A DNA stretch of 64,000 nt from Xanthobacteraceae bacterium (GCA_022841625.1 JALHRD010000003.1:1-64000), one strand, 5' to 3'; shown: positions 45,628 through 55,355, numbered from the stretch's first letter. Program-made: numbers and translations. Notes: generated by a model not told the origin, from the letters alone.

Positions 45628-46959
45628 ATGGCGTCGGCAGCCGAACAACTTGCGGCCAACCTCAATTTCTCGGCGCTTGCCAAGGCCGAGGAGCTTAAGA
45701 AGCGGATTTACTTCACGCTCGGCGCGCTGCTGGTCTATCGCTTCGGCACCTATATCCCGCTGCCCGGCATCGATCCGCAGGCTTGGGACCAGATTTTCCG
45801 TCAGCAGGCTGGCGGCATTCTCGGCATGTTCAATTTGTTCGCCGGCGGCGGCATCAACCGCATGGCGATCTTTGCGCTTAACATCATGCCCTACATCTCG
45901 GCGTCGATCATTATTCAATTGATGACGACGGTGTCGCCGACACTTGAAGCGCTCAAGAAGGAAGGCGAGTCGGGCCGCAAGATCATCAATCAGTACACGC
46001 GCTATCTCACATTGTTCCTGGCGGTGCTGCAGGCCTTCGGGATCGCCGTCGGCCTTGAAGGCGCTGGCAATGTGGTGAGCGAGCCCGGTTGGCCGTTCCG
46101 GATCGCCACGGTGATTACACTGACCGGCGGCACGATGTTCTTGATGTGGCTGGGCGAGCAGATCACCTCGCGTGGCATCGGCAACGGCATTTCGCTGATC
46201 ATCATGGCGGGTATTGTTGCGGAGCTGCCGGCCGCGATCGCGGGCGCTCTCGAACTCGGTCGCTCGGGCGCCTTGTCGACCGCGCTGATCCTGACCGTGC
46301 TGGTGATGGCGCTGTTTGTCACCGCCTTCATCGTGTTCATGGAGCGCGCGCAGCGGCGGTTGCTGATCCAGTATCCCAAGCGTCAAGTCGGCAATCGCAT
46401 GTTCGAGGGACAATCCTCGCATCTGCCGCTCAAGCTCAACACGTCCGGCGTGATCCCGCCGATTTTTGCCTCGTCGCTGTTGCTGTTGCCGACGACGGTG
46501 GCGAATTTCAATGCCGGGCAGGGTCCCGAGTGGTTCCAGGCGCTGGTCACGCAACTCGGGCATGGCCGTCCGCTGTTTCTCTTCCTCTATATCGGGATGA
46601 TCATCTTCTTCGCCTTCTTCTATACGGCGATTGTGTTCAACCCGACTGAGACCGCCGACAACCTCAAGAAGCATGGCGGTTTCATTCCGGGAATCCGGCC
46701 GGGCGAGCGCACCGCCGAATACATCGACTATGTGCTGACCCGCATCACAGCCATCGGCGCCGTCTATCTCTCGCTGGTGTGCTTACTGCCGGAAATTCTC
46801 CTGTCCTACGCGCCAGGCATGTTCTACTTCGGCGGCACGTCGCTGCTGATCGTTGTCAGCGTGACCATGGACACCGTGGCGCAGGTGCAGGGCCATCTGC
46901 TCGCGCACCAATATGAAGGTCTGATCAAACGTTCGAAGCTGCGGGGGCGGCGGCGATGA
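45628..46959 (+). CDS. secY: Preprotein translocase subunit SecY
   Basis: A 443-residue channel subunit with ten membrane helices. Landmarks are [72 protein letters not shown] and the C-terminal [17 protein letters not shown] with ribosome-contacting basic residues. It works with SecE (14317). AGGAGCGGAGGAACC precedes the ATG. Its stop overlaps the adk start as ATGA. Confidence 0.98.
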   Translation: MASAAEQLAANLNFSALAKAEELKKRIYFTLGALLVYRFGTYIPLPGIDPQAWDQIFRQQAGGILGMFNLFAGGGINRMAIFALNIMPYISASIIIQLMTTVSPTLEALKKEGESGRKIINQYTRYLTLFLAVLQAFGIAVGLEGAGNVVSEPGWPFRIATVITLTGGTMFLMWLGEQITSRGIGNGISLIIMAGIVAELPAAIAGALELGRSGALSTALILTVLVMALFVTAFIVFMERAQRRLLIQYPKRQVGNRMFEGQSSHLPLKLNTSGVIPPIFASSLLLLPTTVANFNAGQGPEWFQALVTQLGHGRPLFLFLYIGMIIFFAFFYTAIVFNPTETADNLKKHGGFIPGIRPGERTAEYIDYVLTRITAIGAVYLSLVCLLPEILLSYAPGMFYFGGTSLLIVVSVTMDTVAQVQGHLLAHQYEGLIKRSKLRGRRR

Positions 46960-47807
46960 GACTGATTTTGCTCGGCCCACCGGGGGCTGGGAAGGGCACG
47001 CAGGCGCAACGTCTCGTTGAGCAGCACGGTATCGTCCAGCTCTCGACCGGCGACATGCTGCGCGCGGCGGTCAAGGCCGGAACGGCGGTTGGCTTGCGCG
47101 CCAAGGATATCATGGCGCGCGGCGAACTCGTGCCTGACAGTATTGTGGTCGCCATCGTTGCCGATCGCATTTCGGAACCGGATGCACGCAAGGGCTTCAT
47201 CCTCGACGGATTTCCGCGCACGGTTCCGCAGGCGGTTGCGCTGGACAAAATGCTGAAGGCCAAGGGCCTCAAGCTCGACGGCGTGATCGAATTGCGGGTC
47301 GATGGCGGCATATTGCACAATCGGATCGCGAACCGCGTCCGGGAAACAGCTGCGCGCGGCATGCCGTTGCGCGCCGATGACGATCCGGACGTGCTTAAGC
47401 GTCGTATCGGCGCCTACAAGGAACAGACCGCACCCTTGGTCGACTATTATCGCTGGCAGGGTACGCTGAAGTCGATCGACGGCATGCAGCCGATCGACAA
47501 GGTCGCGGCGGCGATCCACCGCGCGTTGACCGAGCCCGCTCCCGCCAAGAAGGAAAGTATTCCTGTTACGGCCGTCGCGCCGATAGCCGAGGCTCCGGTC
47601 AAAAGGCCGCTCGCGCCAAAGACGCCGGCGCCGGCGAAGAAGCTTGCCGCAGCTGCAAGAACCACCAGTAAGCCTAAGGCCGGAAAGAAGAAATCCAGCG
47701 CTGCCAAGGGCAAAAAACCTGCTTCCGGAGCTAAAGCCGCGGCCAAGGGCGGCCGCCAGAAGCCTCCCGCCCGCAGCAAATCTGTCAAACGCAAGTCGAA
47801 ACGCTAG
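46956..47807 (+). CDS. adk: Adenylate kinase with a histone-H1-like C-terminal tail
   Basis: A 283-residue protein; short-LID alphaproteobacterial adenylate kinases are about 190-200. The kinase (1-191) has [14 protein letters not shown] (P-loop), [21 protein letters not shown] and the shortened LID around [18 protein letters not shown]. It converts ATP plus AMP to two ADP. Residues 192-283 form a tail rich in Lys, Ala, Pro and Ser with PAKK-like repeats ([19 protein letters not shown]), like histone H1 or HU-tail segments, suggesting binding to nucleic acid or ribosomes. It overlaps secY by 4 nt. Confidence 0.95.
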   Translation: MRLILLGPPGAGKGTQAQRLVEQHGIVQLSTGDMLRAAVKAGTAVGLRAKDIMARGELVPDSIVVAIVADRISEPDARKGFILDGFPRTVPQAVALDKMLKAKGLKLDGVIELRVDGGILHNRIANRVRETAARGMPLRADDDPDVLKRRIGAYKEQTAPLVDYYRWQGTLKSIDGMQPIDKVAAAIHRALTEPAPAKKESIPVTAVAPIAEAPVKRPLAPKTPAPAKKLAAAARTTSKPKAGKKKSSAAKGKKPASGAKAAAKGGRQKPPARSKSVKRKSKR

Positions 47808-47813
47808 TAGAGG

Positions 47814-47842
47814 TTGACGAAAGGCCGTTGAATCCCCTAATA
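47814..47842 (+). promoter_or_regulatory. Candidate sigma70 promoter for rpsM-rpsK-rpoA-rplQ
   Basis: TTGACG (47814-47819) is followed after 17 bp by CTAATA (47837-47842), within 35 bp after the adk stop and 146 bp before rpsM. The following leader can form a small CCCCG/CGGGG hairpin near 47880-47896. Confidence 0.55.
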
Positions 47843-47987
47843 AATCGCGCATCCAGTCGGAGAGGACCATGCGATACCGGGCCCCGGAAAACGGGGAGGG
47901 TGTCGCGTTACCGTTTGCGGACTGTTCGCGCAGGCTGGAACCAGAATCGGGCCGCGTTTTTGTCGGCCGGCATCAGGAGTTGAAAAC

Positions 47988-48356
47988 GTGGCTCGCATCG
48001 CCGGAGTCAATATACCGACCAACAAACGCGTCGTGGTCGCGTTGCAATACATTCACGGAATCGGTCCCGCAAAGGCGAACGCGATCGTGGAAAAAATTGG
48101 CCTCCCGAGCGAGCGCCGGGTGTCGCAACTGACCGATCAGGAAGTGCTTCAGATACGCGAGATCATCGATCGCGACCACATGGTCGAGGGTGATCTTCGG
48201 CGTGAAGTCTCGATGAACATCAAGCGGCTGATGGATCTGGGCTGTTACCGAGGGCTGCGCCATCGGCGTGGGCTCCCGGTTCGCGGCCAACGCACGCATA
48301 CCAACGCTCGTACCCGCAAGGGCCCGTCCAAGGCGATTGCCGGTAAGAAGAAGTAA
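47988..48356 (+). CDS. rpsM: 30S ribosomal protein S13
   Basis: A 122-residue S13 that forms inter-subunit bridges in the 30S head. [32 protein letters not shown] and the C-terminal [20 protein letters not shown] are conserved. The start is GTG at 47988 after CAGGAG, giving the standard MARIAGV N-terminus. rpsK follows after 75 nt. Confidence 0.98.
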   Translation: MARIAGVNIPTNKRVVVALQYIHGIGPAKANAIVEKIGLPSERRVSQLTDQEVLQIREIIDRDHMVEGDLRREVSMNIKRLMDLGCYRGLRHRRGLPVRGQRTHTNARTRKGPSKAIAGKKK

Positions 48357-48431
48357 GCCGCAGTTGAACGACTGAGACAAGTTTCATTACAGGGGCTCGG
48401 CTTAGCTGGCCGGGTCGCGAAAGGACCGAGA

Positions 48432-48821
48432 ATGGGTAAGGAAGCCACCCGCGTCCGCAAACGCGAGCGCAAGAACATTGCTTCTGGCGTCGCGCATGTG
48501 AATGCGACGTTCAACAATACCATGATCACCATCACCGATGCGCAGGGCAACACAATTGCCTGGTCGTCGTCCGGCACGATGGGTTTTAAGGGCTCGCGCA
48601 AATCGACGCCGTATGCGGCGCAGGTTGCGGCCGAGGACGCGGCCAAGAAGGCGCAAGAACACGGCATGAAAGTGCTGGAAGTTGAAGTTGCCGGCCCAGG
48701 CTCGGGCCGTGAATCCGCGTTGCGTGCGTTGCAAGCCGCAGGCTTCACCGTCACCTCAATTCGTGACGTGACGCCGATTCCACATAATGGTTGCAGGCCA
48801 CGCAAGAGGCGGCGCGTATGA
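48432..48821 (+). CDS. rpsK: 30S ribosomal protein S11
   Basis: A 129-residue S11 of the platform next to the E-site m[43 protein letters not shown] and the C-terminal [15 protein letters not shown] are conserved. The stop overlaps the rpoA ATG at 48818 by 4 nt. Confidence 0.98.
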   Translation: MGKEATRVRKRERKNIASGVAHVNATFNNTMITITDAQGNTIAWSSSGTMGFKGSRKSTPYAAQVAAEDAAKKAQEHGMKVLEVEVAGPGSGRESALRALQAAGFTVTSIRDVTPIPHNGCRPRKRRRV

Positions 48822-49957
48822 GTGATGATGTGCTCCTCCAGCGGACGTCCGACCCGTCTGCTGCGAATGAAGTTTCCCGCGGGACGGAATGGGATGCGCG
48901 GACCAAGACCGCGACCCTCAACGCGATGGGTGCCAAGGTGACAATCCAGAAGAACTGGCAGGAACTGATCCGACCGAACAAGCTACAGGTGTCGGCTGGC
49001 GCCGATCCCAAGCGGGAGGCCACCGTGGTGGCCGAGCCGCTGGAACGCGGCTTCGGCTTGACGTTGGGCAATGCGCTACGGCGCATCCTGCTCTCGTCGT
49101 TGCAGGGTGCCGCGGTGACGTCCGTTCATATCGACGGGGTGTTGCACGAATTCTCCTCGATCCCGGGCGTGCGCGAGGACGTGACCGACATCGTCCTCAA
49201 CATCAAGGACATCGCCATCAAGATGCAGGGCGAAGGCCCCAAGCGCATGGTGGTGAAAAAGCAGGGACCGGGCCAAGTCACCGCTGGCGACATTCAGACG
49301 GTAGGCGACATCGTGGTGCTCAATCCGGATCTGGTGCTGTGCACACTCGACGAGGGCGCGGAAATCCGCATGGAATTTACGGTCAACACCGGCAAAGGTT
49401 ACGTGCCGACCGACCGTAACCGCCCCGAGGACGCGCCGATCGGATTGATCCCGGTCGACAGCCTGTATTCGCCGGTCCGCAAGGTTTCCTACAAGGTCGA
49501 GAACACCCGCGAGGGTCAGATCCTCGACTACGACAAACTCACCATGCAGATCGAAACCAACGGCGCTTTGACCCCCGACGATGCGATCGCTTACGCCGCG
49601 CGCATCCTGCAGGACCAGCTCAATGTGTTCGTGAACTTCGAGGAGCCCCGCAAGGAGGTCGTCTCCGAGACGATCCCCGATCTCGCGTTCAATCCGGCCT
49701 TCCTCAAGAAGGTGGACGAGCTCGAGCTCAGCGTGCGTTCCGCCAATTGTCTCAAGAACGACAACATCGTCTATATCGGCGATCTCGTTCAGAAGAGCGA
49801 AGCCGAAATGCTTCGTACGCCGAACTTCGGCCGCAAGTCGCTTAACGAGATCAAGGAAGTGTTGGCCCAGATGGGGCTGCATCTCGGCATGGAAGTGCCG
49901 GGCTGGCCGCCCGATAACATTGACGAACTCGCCAAGCGCTTCGAAGATCATTACTGA
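48818..49957 (+). CDS. rpoA: DNA-directed RNA polymerase subunit alpha with an N-terminal extension
   Basis: A 379-residue alpha subunit if started at the ATG that overlaps the rpsK stop. Conserved sequence begins [20 protein letters not shown], so about 38 residues are extra compared with the 336-343 usual in the order. The dimerisation NTD has [19 protein letters not shown] and the CTD has [20 protein letters not shown] and [14 protein letters not shown] for UP-element and activator contacts. An internal ATG at 48926 would restore near-normal length but lacks a ribosome-binding site, so I prefer 48818. Confidence 0.96.
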   Translation: MSDDVLLQRTSDPSAANEVSRGTEWDARTKTATLNAMGAKVTIQKNWQELIRPNKLQVSAGADPKREATVVAEPLERGFGLTLGNALRRILLSSLQGAAVTSVHIDGVLHEFSSIPGVREDVTDIVLNIKDIAIKMQGEGPKRMVVKKQGPGQVTAGDIQTVGDIVVLNPDLVLCTLDEGAEIRMEFTVNTGKGYVPTDRNRPEDAPIGLIPVDSLYSPVRKVSYKVENTREGQILDYDKLTMQIETNGALTPDDAIAYAARILQDQLNVFVNFEEPRKEVVSETIPDLAFNPAFLKKVDELELSVRSANCLKNDNIVYIGDLVQKSEAEMLRTPNFGRKSLNEIKEVLAQMGLHLGMEVPGWPPDNIDELAKRFEDHY

Positions 49958-49966
49958 GCCGTCAAT

Positions 49967-50063
49967 GCGTCATGGCCGGGCTTGCCCCGGCCATCCACGT
50001 CTTGAAACGGTTGCATAGGTCATAGGAAGGCGTGGATGCCCGGCACAAGGCCGGGCATGACGC
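49967..50063. repeat. Palindromic REP-like element between rpoA and rplQ
   Basis: The ends GCGTCATG-GCCGGG and CCGGGCATGACGC are inverted copies. Inside are two GC-rich stems (GCCGGGCTTGCCCCGGC and TGCCCGGCACAAGGCCGGGC) and GGCCATCCACG mirrored by CGTGGATGCC. The 97-bp layout resembles dispersed intergenic palindromes common in Rhizobiales genomes, from memory. It lies within the rpoA-rplQ gap of an otherwise tight operon. Confidence 0.75.
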
Positions 50064-50088
50064 AGAAGAAAAGACTGAGGAGCCCGCG

Positions 50089-50529
50089 ATGCGTCACGGC
50101 AACGCCCGCCGCAAACTGAACCGCAAGCCTGAGCACCGTCGCGCCATGTTCGCCAACATGGCGGCCGCGCTGATCAAGCACGAGCAGATTGTCACGACGC
50201 TGCCGAAGGCCAAGGATCTTCGATCGGTGGTCGAGAAGCTGATCACGCTTGGCAAGCGTGGCGATTTGCACGCTCGCCGGCAGGCGATCGCCGAAATGCG
50301 CGATCGCGACATGGTCAAGAAGCTCTTTGAGGTGATCGGCCCGCGTTACAAGGATCGTAACGGCGGCTATACGCGCGTTCTTAAGGCGGGATTCCGTTAT
50401 GGCGATTCCGCGCCGGTGGCGGTGATCGAATTGGTCGACCGCGATGTCGACGCCAAGGGCAAGGACGACAGGGCGCGTCACGAGGCCGCCAAGGCGGCAG
50501 CGCCGGCGCAGGCCGAGGCTACGCCGTAA
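50089..50529 (+). CDS. rplQ: 50S ribosomal protein L17
   Basis: A 146-residue L17 near the tunnel exit. [40 protein letters not shown] and [20 protein letters not shown] are conserved. It ends with an Ala/Pro/Glu tail. The ATG at 50089 follows TGAGGAG; the frame stays open upstream only through the REP element. Last gene of the alpha operon, with a terminator 28 bp after its stop. Confidence 0.98.
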   Translation: MRHGNARRKLNRKPEHRRAMFANMAAALIKHEQIVTTLPKAKDLRSVVEKLITLGKRGDLHARRQAIAEMRDRDMVKKLFEVIGPRYKDRNGGYTRVLKAGFRYGDSAPVAVIELVDRDVDAKGKDDRARHEAAKAAAPAQAEATP

Positions 50530-50556
50530 CGCGCTCGATCGTTCGATCGGTCAATG

Positions 50557-50583
50557 AAGGGTGGCTGCGGCCGCCCTTTTTTG
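50557..50583 (+). terminator. Rho-independent terminator after rplQ
   Basis: AAGGGTGGC (50557-50565) pairs with GCCGCCCTT (50570-50578), including one G-T wobble, around a TGCG loop, and runs into TTTT. The group II intron starts four bases after the T-tract. Confidence 0.9.
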
Positions 50584-51003
50584 TTGGTGTGCCGAGCATG
50601 AACGACAGCTTGGAGGTGGAAGTCCTCTATCCAGCCTGATGGCGGCGAAGGATTAGCGAAGCGCAAGGGCGTCGCCGCGAGGCGGGGTCTGAAGGAAGCG
50701 TGGAGCAAAGCCGCGGCCCGATGGACAAGAACCGGATCGTGAGGCCTACCCGGTCGGACGAGCGAGCCAATGATCGCGAAGTCCACGGTCATCAAGGACC
50801 GGGGTGGTAAATCCGGCGGGCGTGCGGCGAAGGCGGTCGTTCTTACCTCGGGAGGTCTGTGTTGCGTCCCGGCGACGGGACTGAGGCTGCCGCAAGGCGG
50901 CCTGACCACAACGCAGAAGTCAGCAGAGGGCATAGTAGGCGGGAGCGTCCGCCGAAGGCCCGAACGGTGGAACGGCCAATAGAGCGGCGATCTCGCGCGA
51001 GCC

Positions 51004-52383
51004 ATGCGGCAGAACAATCAGGTCGAGCTGAACTTGGGCACTGGGGCAAGCGGTGAAGCCGCAAGCGCCGCCGCTCAAGAGACCGAAGCACGCGCGGCGA
51101 GAACCGACATCGAAAGCCGGGCGGTCCTGGTTGGGCCGTCGATGGAATCAGTTGTCGAGCGTGAGAACCTGAAGAAGGCACTGGCGCAAGTGAAGCGCAA
51201 CAAGGGCGCGCCCGGCAGCGACGGCATGACTGTCGGCGATCTGGCGCCCCACCTGAAGGAGCACTGGCCCACGATCCGGGCGCAGCTGCTTGACGGCACC
51301 TACAAGCCGCAGCCGGTGCGGCGGGTGGAGATACCGAAGGCGTCGGGCGGCTCACGGTCGCTCGGCATCCCGACGGTGCTCGACCGCTTCATCCAGCAGG
51401 CGGTGATGCAGGTGCTGCAAGCGGACTGGGACCGGACGTTCTCCGAGGCAAGCTTCGGCTTCCGGCCGGGGCGCTCGGCGCATCAGGCGGTGGAACGGGC
51501 GCAGGCGTACATCGCGTCCGGACACGGCTTTGTCGTGGACATCGACCTGGAGAAGTTCTTCGACCGGGTCAACCACGACATCCTGATGGGGCTCATTGCC
51601 AAGCGGGTGACTGACAAGCGAATCCTAAAACTCGTCCGCGGCTTCTTAACCGCTGGCGTGTTGGACGGCGGCCTTGTCAGTCCGACCGAGGAAGGCACGC
51701 CGCAAGGCGGACCGCTCTCGCCGCTGTTGTCGAACCTGATGCTGGACGTGCTGGACAGGGAGCTGGAGAAGCGCGGCCATCGCTTCGTGCGCTACGCCGA
51801 CGACTGCAACATCTATGTGCGCAGCCAGCGGGCGGGCGAACGGGTCTTGGCCGGCATCGAACGGTTCCTGGCGAAGCGCCTCAAGCTGAAGGTCAACAAG
51901 GCCAAGAGCGCGGTCGGCAAGCCAAGCGTGCGCAAGTTTCTGAGCTTCTGCTTCACGAGCGGCAGGCAGCCACGGCGGCGCATCGCGCCGCAGGCGCTCG
52001 TCCGCTTCAAGAGCCGGGTTCGGGAACTGACGTGGCGCACGCGCGCGGCGAGCCCGGCGCAGATCGTCAAGGAATTGTCGGGCTATCTGATCGGATGGTG
52101 CGGCTACTTTGGCTTCTGCGAGACTCCCTCGGTACTGCGCACGCTTGACCAGTGGACCAGACGGCGGCTGCGCGCCATTGTCTGGAAGCAGTGGAGACGC
52201 GGACGCACCCGTTACGCCGAGTTGCGACGCCGCGGCGTCGGCCGGGATTTGGCGGCGCAAACCGCCGGCAGCCCACATGGCCCTTGGCGGCTCAGCAACA
52301 GCCCCGCGCTCAACATTGCTCTGCCAAATGCCTTCCTCGGCTCGCTCGGATTGCCTTCCATCGCAACCAACAAGGCTGCCTAA
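51004..52383 (+). CDS. ltrA: Group II intron reverse transcriptase/maturase
   Basis: A 459-residue intron-encoded protein that splices its host intron and reverse-transcribes it into DNA. The RT core has PGSDGMTVGDL, RRVEIPKASGGSRSLGIPTV, FGFRPGRSAHQAVERAQAY, DLEKFFDRVNHD, EGTPQGGPLSPLLSNL and the catalytic YADD at 264-267. The maturase (X) domain follows, with SGYLIGWCGYFGFCETPS, and a C-terminal SPHGPWRLSNSPALNIALPN. No HNH endonuclease is present. All RT motifs are intact, so it is probably active. The ATG at 51004 is the first in frame; some N-terminal residues may be non-conserved. Confidence 0.95.
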   Translation: MRQNNQVELNLGTGASGEAASAAAQETEARAARTDIESRAVLVGPSMESVVERENLKKALAQVKRNKGAPGSDGMTVGDLAPHLKEHWPTIRAQLLDGTYKPQPVRRVEIPKASGGSRSLGIPTVLDRFIQQAVMQVLQADWDRTFSEASFGFRPGRSAHQAVERAQAYIASGHGFVVDIDLEKFFDRVNHDILMGLIAKRVTDKRILKLVRGFLTAGVLDGGLVSPTEEGTPQGGPLSPLLSNLMLDVLDRELEKRGHRFVRYADDCNIYVRSQRAGERVLAGIERFLAKRLKLKVNKAKSAVGKPSVRKFLSFCFTSGRQPRRRIAPQALVRFKSRVRELTWRTRAASPAQIVKELSGYLIGWCGYFGFCETPSVLRTLDQWTRRRLRAIVWKQWRRGRTRYAELRRRGVGRDLAAQTAGSPHGPWRLSNSPALNIALPNAFLGSLGLPSIATNKAA

Positions 52384-52391
52384 TCCAGCGA

Positions 52392-52423
52392 ACCGCCGGA
52401 TACGGACCCGTATGTCCGGTGGT
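52392..52423 (+). ncRNA. Domain V of the group II intron
   Basis: ACCGCCGG (52392-52399) pairs with CCGGTGGT (52416-52423) and ATACG (52400-52404) with CGTAT (52409-52413), leaving a GACC tetraloop and a two-base GT bulge. This is the conserved catalytic hairpin. The triad reads CGC opposite GTG, the form seen in class C introns. Confidence 0.85.
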
Positions 52424-52553
52424 GTGGGAGGGGAGGCGTCGTGAGACGCCCCCCTATCCCGATTGCGCGGCGGTGGGACGCAATCTTGTGCGATGGGACA
52501 GCGCGCGGCATTCTTTCCGCAGCGCCGGCTTGTGCGGCGGCAAGGAGAAGCTC

Positions 52554-53729
52554 ATGTCCGACAGCTTTACCGAAGTGGCCACCAAGTCATGGACCAGCCG
52601 CATCGGCGAGTCGATCAAGGGAGTTCTCGTTGGCTTGGTTTTGATTGCCGGCTCCTGCTACTTCCTGTTCTGGAATGAAGGCCGTGCGGTGCAGACGCAG
52701 CGCTCGCTCACCGAGGGGGCGAGTCTGGTGGTCGCCGTCGCGCCCGCGCGCGTTGATCCCGCCAATGATGGCAAGCTGGTGCATCTGAGCGGCGATCTCA
52801 AGCCGGGCGCAGCGCTGGCGGACCCCGACTTCATGGTCACGGCGGTCGCGCTGCGTCTCGCGCGCACGGTCGAGATGTATCAATGGAAAGAGGAGACCAA
52901 GACGGAAACCCGCAGGAATGTCGGCGGTTCGGAAGAAACGGTGACGACCTACGAATATGTCCGGACATGGTCCGAGACGCGCAACGACTCAAGCCGATTC
53001 CGGCGGCCGGAGGGGCACGTCAATCCGCCGATGGCTTATCGCAGCACGTCGTATTCATCACGCGATGCGACATTGGGCGCCTATCGTCCGGGAACCAATA
53101 TCACCGACCGGCTCCCCACCAGTGCGGAACTGCCGCTCGACCGTTCGCTGGCGGATAAACTTGCCGGCCGCGTTAAAGGACCGGTGCAGGTCATCGACGG
53201 GCGGATTTATCTCGGCGACAATCCGTCATTGCCGCGGATTGGCGATTTGCGGATTGGCTTTAACGTGGCGCCGCCCGGTCCAACCAGCATCATCGCTCGT
53301 CAAGCGGGGACCGGCTTTGCGGAATACCAAACCAAGGCGGGCGACCGGCTGCTGATGGTGCGGCCGGGCAGCTATTCAGCGGCCGATATGTTTGCCGCAG
53401 CACAACGCGAAAACCAGATCCTGACCTGGATCATGCGGTTCGCTGGCATGTTGGCGATGTTCCTGGGCTTCATGCTGATCTTGCGGCCGCTGGTGGTGGT
53501 CGCCGACGTGGTACCGTTCATCGGCAGCATTCTGGGAGCGGGCGCTGGGATCGTCTCGCTGGTGCTGACGGCGATTATTGCGCCTTTGGTGATTGCACTG
53601 GCGTGGTTCTGGTACCGGCCGCTGGTTTCGGCCGCTGTGCTGGCGATCGGTTTCGGGCTTGCCTACGGCTTCAAGCGTTGGGCATCGCGGCGGGTGGCCG
53701 CACGTAAGGCCCAGCCCGCTGTCGCGTGA
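52554..53729 (+). CDS. TMEM43 (DUF1625) family membrane protein
   Basis: A 391-residue membrane protein resembling TMEM43/LUMA: one N-terminal helix (GVLVGLVLIAGSCYFLFWNE), a long extracytoplasmic domain with VVAVAPARVDPANDGKLVHL, a WKEETKTE-type strand and YEYVRTWSE, and three to four C-terminal helices from about residue 285. In animals TMEM43 is a nuclear-envelope/ER protein; bacterial members are uncharacterised. AAGGAGAAGC precedes the ATG at 52554. The frame stays open back into the intron, but nothing there is homologous. It converges on the next gene 15 bp away. Confidence 0.82.
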   Translation: MSDSFTEVATKSWTSRIGESIKGVLVGLVLIAGSCYFLFWNEGRAVQTQRSLTEGASLVVAVAPARVDPANDGKLVHLSGDLKPGAALADPDFMVTAVALRLARTVEMYQWKEETKTETRRNVGGSEETVTTYEYVRTWSETRNDSSRFRRPEGHVNPPMAYRSTSYSSRDATLGAYRPGTNITDRLPTSAELPLDRSLADKLAGRVKGPVQVIDGRIYLGDNPSLPRIGDLRIGFNVAPPGPTSIIARQAGTGFAEYQTKAGDRLLMVRPGSYSAADMFAAAQRENQILTWIMRFAGMLAMFLGFMLILRPLVVVADVVPFIGSILGAGAGIVSLVLTAIIAPLVIALAWFWYRPLVSAAVLAIGFGLAYGFKRWASRRVAARKAQPAVA

Positions 53730-53744
53730 GGAAAGGCGGCGTCG

Positions 53745-55355
53745 TTACTTCTTTCGATTCGGTTTAGGCGCGTCGATGGTGTCATAGAGATTCACCGGCG
53801 CAAAATCGTCGGTGATGGTTACGCCGCCGCGCGCCTCCTGCTGCGGGTTGGCCACACGGCGCTTGAGCACATCGGGCAGCGGGTAGCGAAAATTGTAACG
53901 CTGCTGGAGCGCCGTGGCGCGGCTTGCCAAAACGCTGCGATCGAATTTCGGATCGGCGGTCATGACCGCGATCACTTCGCCCATGCCCGATGGATAGAGA
54001 TCGAGCGTCGGGAACGCTTCCCCGAGGGTTTTCACGGTCGAATGGTAGAGCTTGGTGCCGTCATGCACGTTGAACGCCACCGCGCCGCCGGGCGTGAGCC
54101 GGCTCTTGACCAGATTGTAGAATTCCCGGGTCAGAAGGTGGAACGGCACATAGCCGCCGCGATAGGCGTCAAGCAGGATGAGGTCGTAGCGATCCTTGCT
54201 GCGGTTAAGGAACACGCGGCCGTCGGAGGCGATGTAGCGCACGCGCGGGGTTTCGCGCAGCGCAAAGAACTGCTTGGCGACGTCGATCACCCGCTGGTCA
54301 AGTTCGACGGTGTCGATGTGAACGTCCGGCATGGCGCGGCCGTAATAAGTCGAAATCGATCCGCCGCCGAGGCCGATCATCAGGATGCGCTTGATCTCGG
54401 CGGGATAGAGCAGCGAGGCCGCGGTCATCACCTGCGAGTAGTGTAGCGGCAGGTCGTCGGGATCTTCGAGATTGGCGACCGATTCGGTGTAGTCCCAGCC
54501 TTTGAGCTGGAATGTCATGATGAGCTGGTTGCGTCGTTTGGTGATATAAATATCGTTGTATTCGCTCTCGACATGGGCAAGGCGGCCGTCCTTGCGCTTG
54601 AGGATTTCGGCGCGCACGGCAGGATCGATTAAGGTGTCGTCGGCGCGAGCGGGAAGCGGCAGCGCGCAGAGCGCGATCAGCAACACAGCCACCCCGATTG
54701 CGGTCTTGCGTTCGGCGCGGCCGAGCGCAAGCAGGATCAGGCCGCAAACGATGCCGGCGGCGCCGAGCCACAATGTGATCGCGCGTGTGCCGATGGTCGG
54801 GATCAGGTAGAACGTGGTGCCGAGCGTCCCGACGATCGAGCCAAAGGTCGAAACCCCATAGACCGTGCCCGATGTCATGCCGGAACTGCGGGCCGAGCGG
54901 AGCATCAACCGGATTGCGAACGGCGAATACATGCCGAAAAACGTCACCGGAAACAGCAGGATGGCCAGCGACGCAATCAGGCTGCCGGTGCGCACATCCT
55001 CAATGTCGGCGAGCAGGAATTCGAGCAGCGGCGCGGCAAAGCTCGGCAATGCGAGCATGTAAGTCGAGGCCACTAGCACGGTGATGGCCAGCACGCTGAG
55101 CGAGGCGGTGCGATCCGCCAGCCACCCGCCCAAAAAATACCCGGCGGTCAATGCCGTGAGGACGGTCGAGATCAGCGACGCCCAGGTATAGATGCCGCTG
55201 CCGAAATAGGGGTTGAGATAGCGCGAGCCGAGCATCTCGAAACTCATGACGATGGCGCCGATCACGAATGCGATGCCATAAATCACCACGCTGGTGAATG
55301 TGGCGGACGCGCCGCTGGCGCTGGGAATCGTTGCGTCGACGGATTGCTGGGTCAC
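53745..55355 (-). CDS. Membrane-bound spermidine-synthase-like protein
   Basis: A 536-residue fusion of a membrane domain (about seven helices, residues 20-235, with FVIGAIVMSFEMLGSRYLNP and GWLADRTASLSVLA) and a cytosolic Rossmann domain related to spermidine synthase (residues 260-530). The latter has ILMIGLGGGSISTYYGRAMP, VDTVELDQRVIDVA-type acidic strand and YDLILLDAYRGGYVPFHLLT. It may be an aminopropyl- or methyl-transferase; the substrate is unknown. I use the GTG at 55355 after AAGAGG. A longer frame to 55625 would overlap the start of the divergent htrA-like gene. Confidence 0.85.
   Translation of the reverse strand: MTQQSVDATIPSASGASATFTSVVIYGIAFVIGAIVMSFEMLGSRYLNPYFGSGIYTWASLISTVLTALTAGYFLGGWLADRTASLSVLAITVLVASTYMLALPSFAAPLLEFLLADIEDVRTGSLIASLAILLFPVTFFGMYSPFAIRLMLRSARSSGMTSGTVYGVSTFGSIVGTLGTTFYLIPTIGTRAITLWLGAAGIVCGLILLALGRAERKTAIGVAVLLIALCALPLPARADDTLIDPAVRAEILKRKDGRLAHVESEYNDIYITKRRNQLIMTFQLKGWDYTESVANLEDPDDLPLHYSQVMTAASLLYPAEIKRILMIGLGGGSISTYYGRAMPDVHIDTVELDQRVIDVAKQFFALRETPRVRYIASDGRVFLNRSKDRYDLILLDAYRGGYVPFHLLTREFYNLVKSRLTPGGAVAFNVHDGTKLYHSTVKTLGEAFPTLDLYPSGMGEVIAVMTADPKFDRSVLASRATALQQRYNFRYPLPDVLKRRVANPQQEARGGVTITDDFAPVNLYDTIDAPKPNRKK

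Larger units (their letters stand above)
50587..52463 (+). mobile_element. Group II intron, probably class C (IIC)
   Basis: The 5' end GTGTGCC matches the GUGYG rule, and GGTGGAAGTCC follows as in bacterial domain I. Domains I-III fill 50587 to about 51003, domain IV holds the maturase gene, domain V is at 52392-52423, and domain VI (GGGAGGGG paired with CCCC-TATCCC, bulged A near 52456) ends at about 52463. Class C is inferred from three points: the site just behind a terminator stem, a CGC rather than AGC triad in domain V, and a maturase without an endonuclease domain. Nothing suggests it is broken. Confidence 0.88.

Noticed and set aside
45286-46674. Minus-strand ORF of 462 codons over rplO and secY
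   Set aside because: Antisense to certain genes, His/Arg/Gln-rich shadow composition.
51004-52383. Retron or diversity-generating element as source of the reverse transcriptase
   Set aside because: X domain, intron domains V and VI and the GTGTGCC boundary identify a group II intron; no msr/msd or variable repeat is visible.
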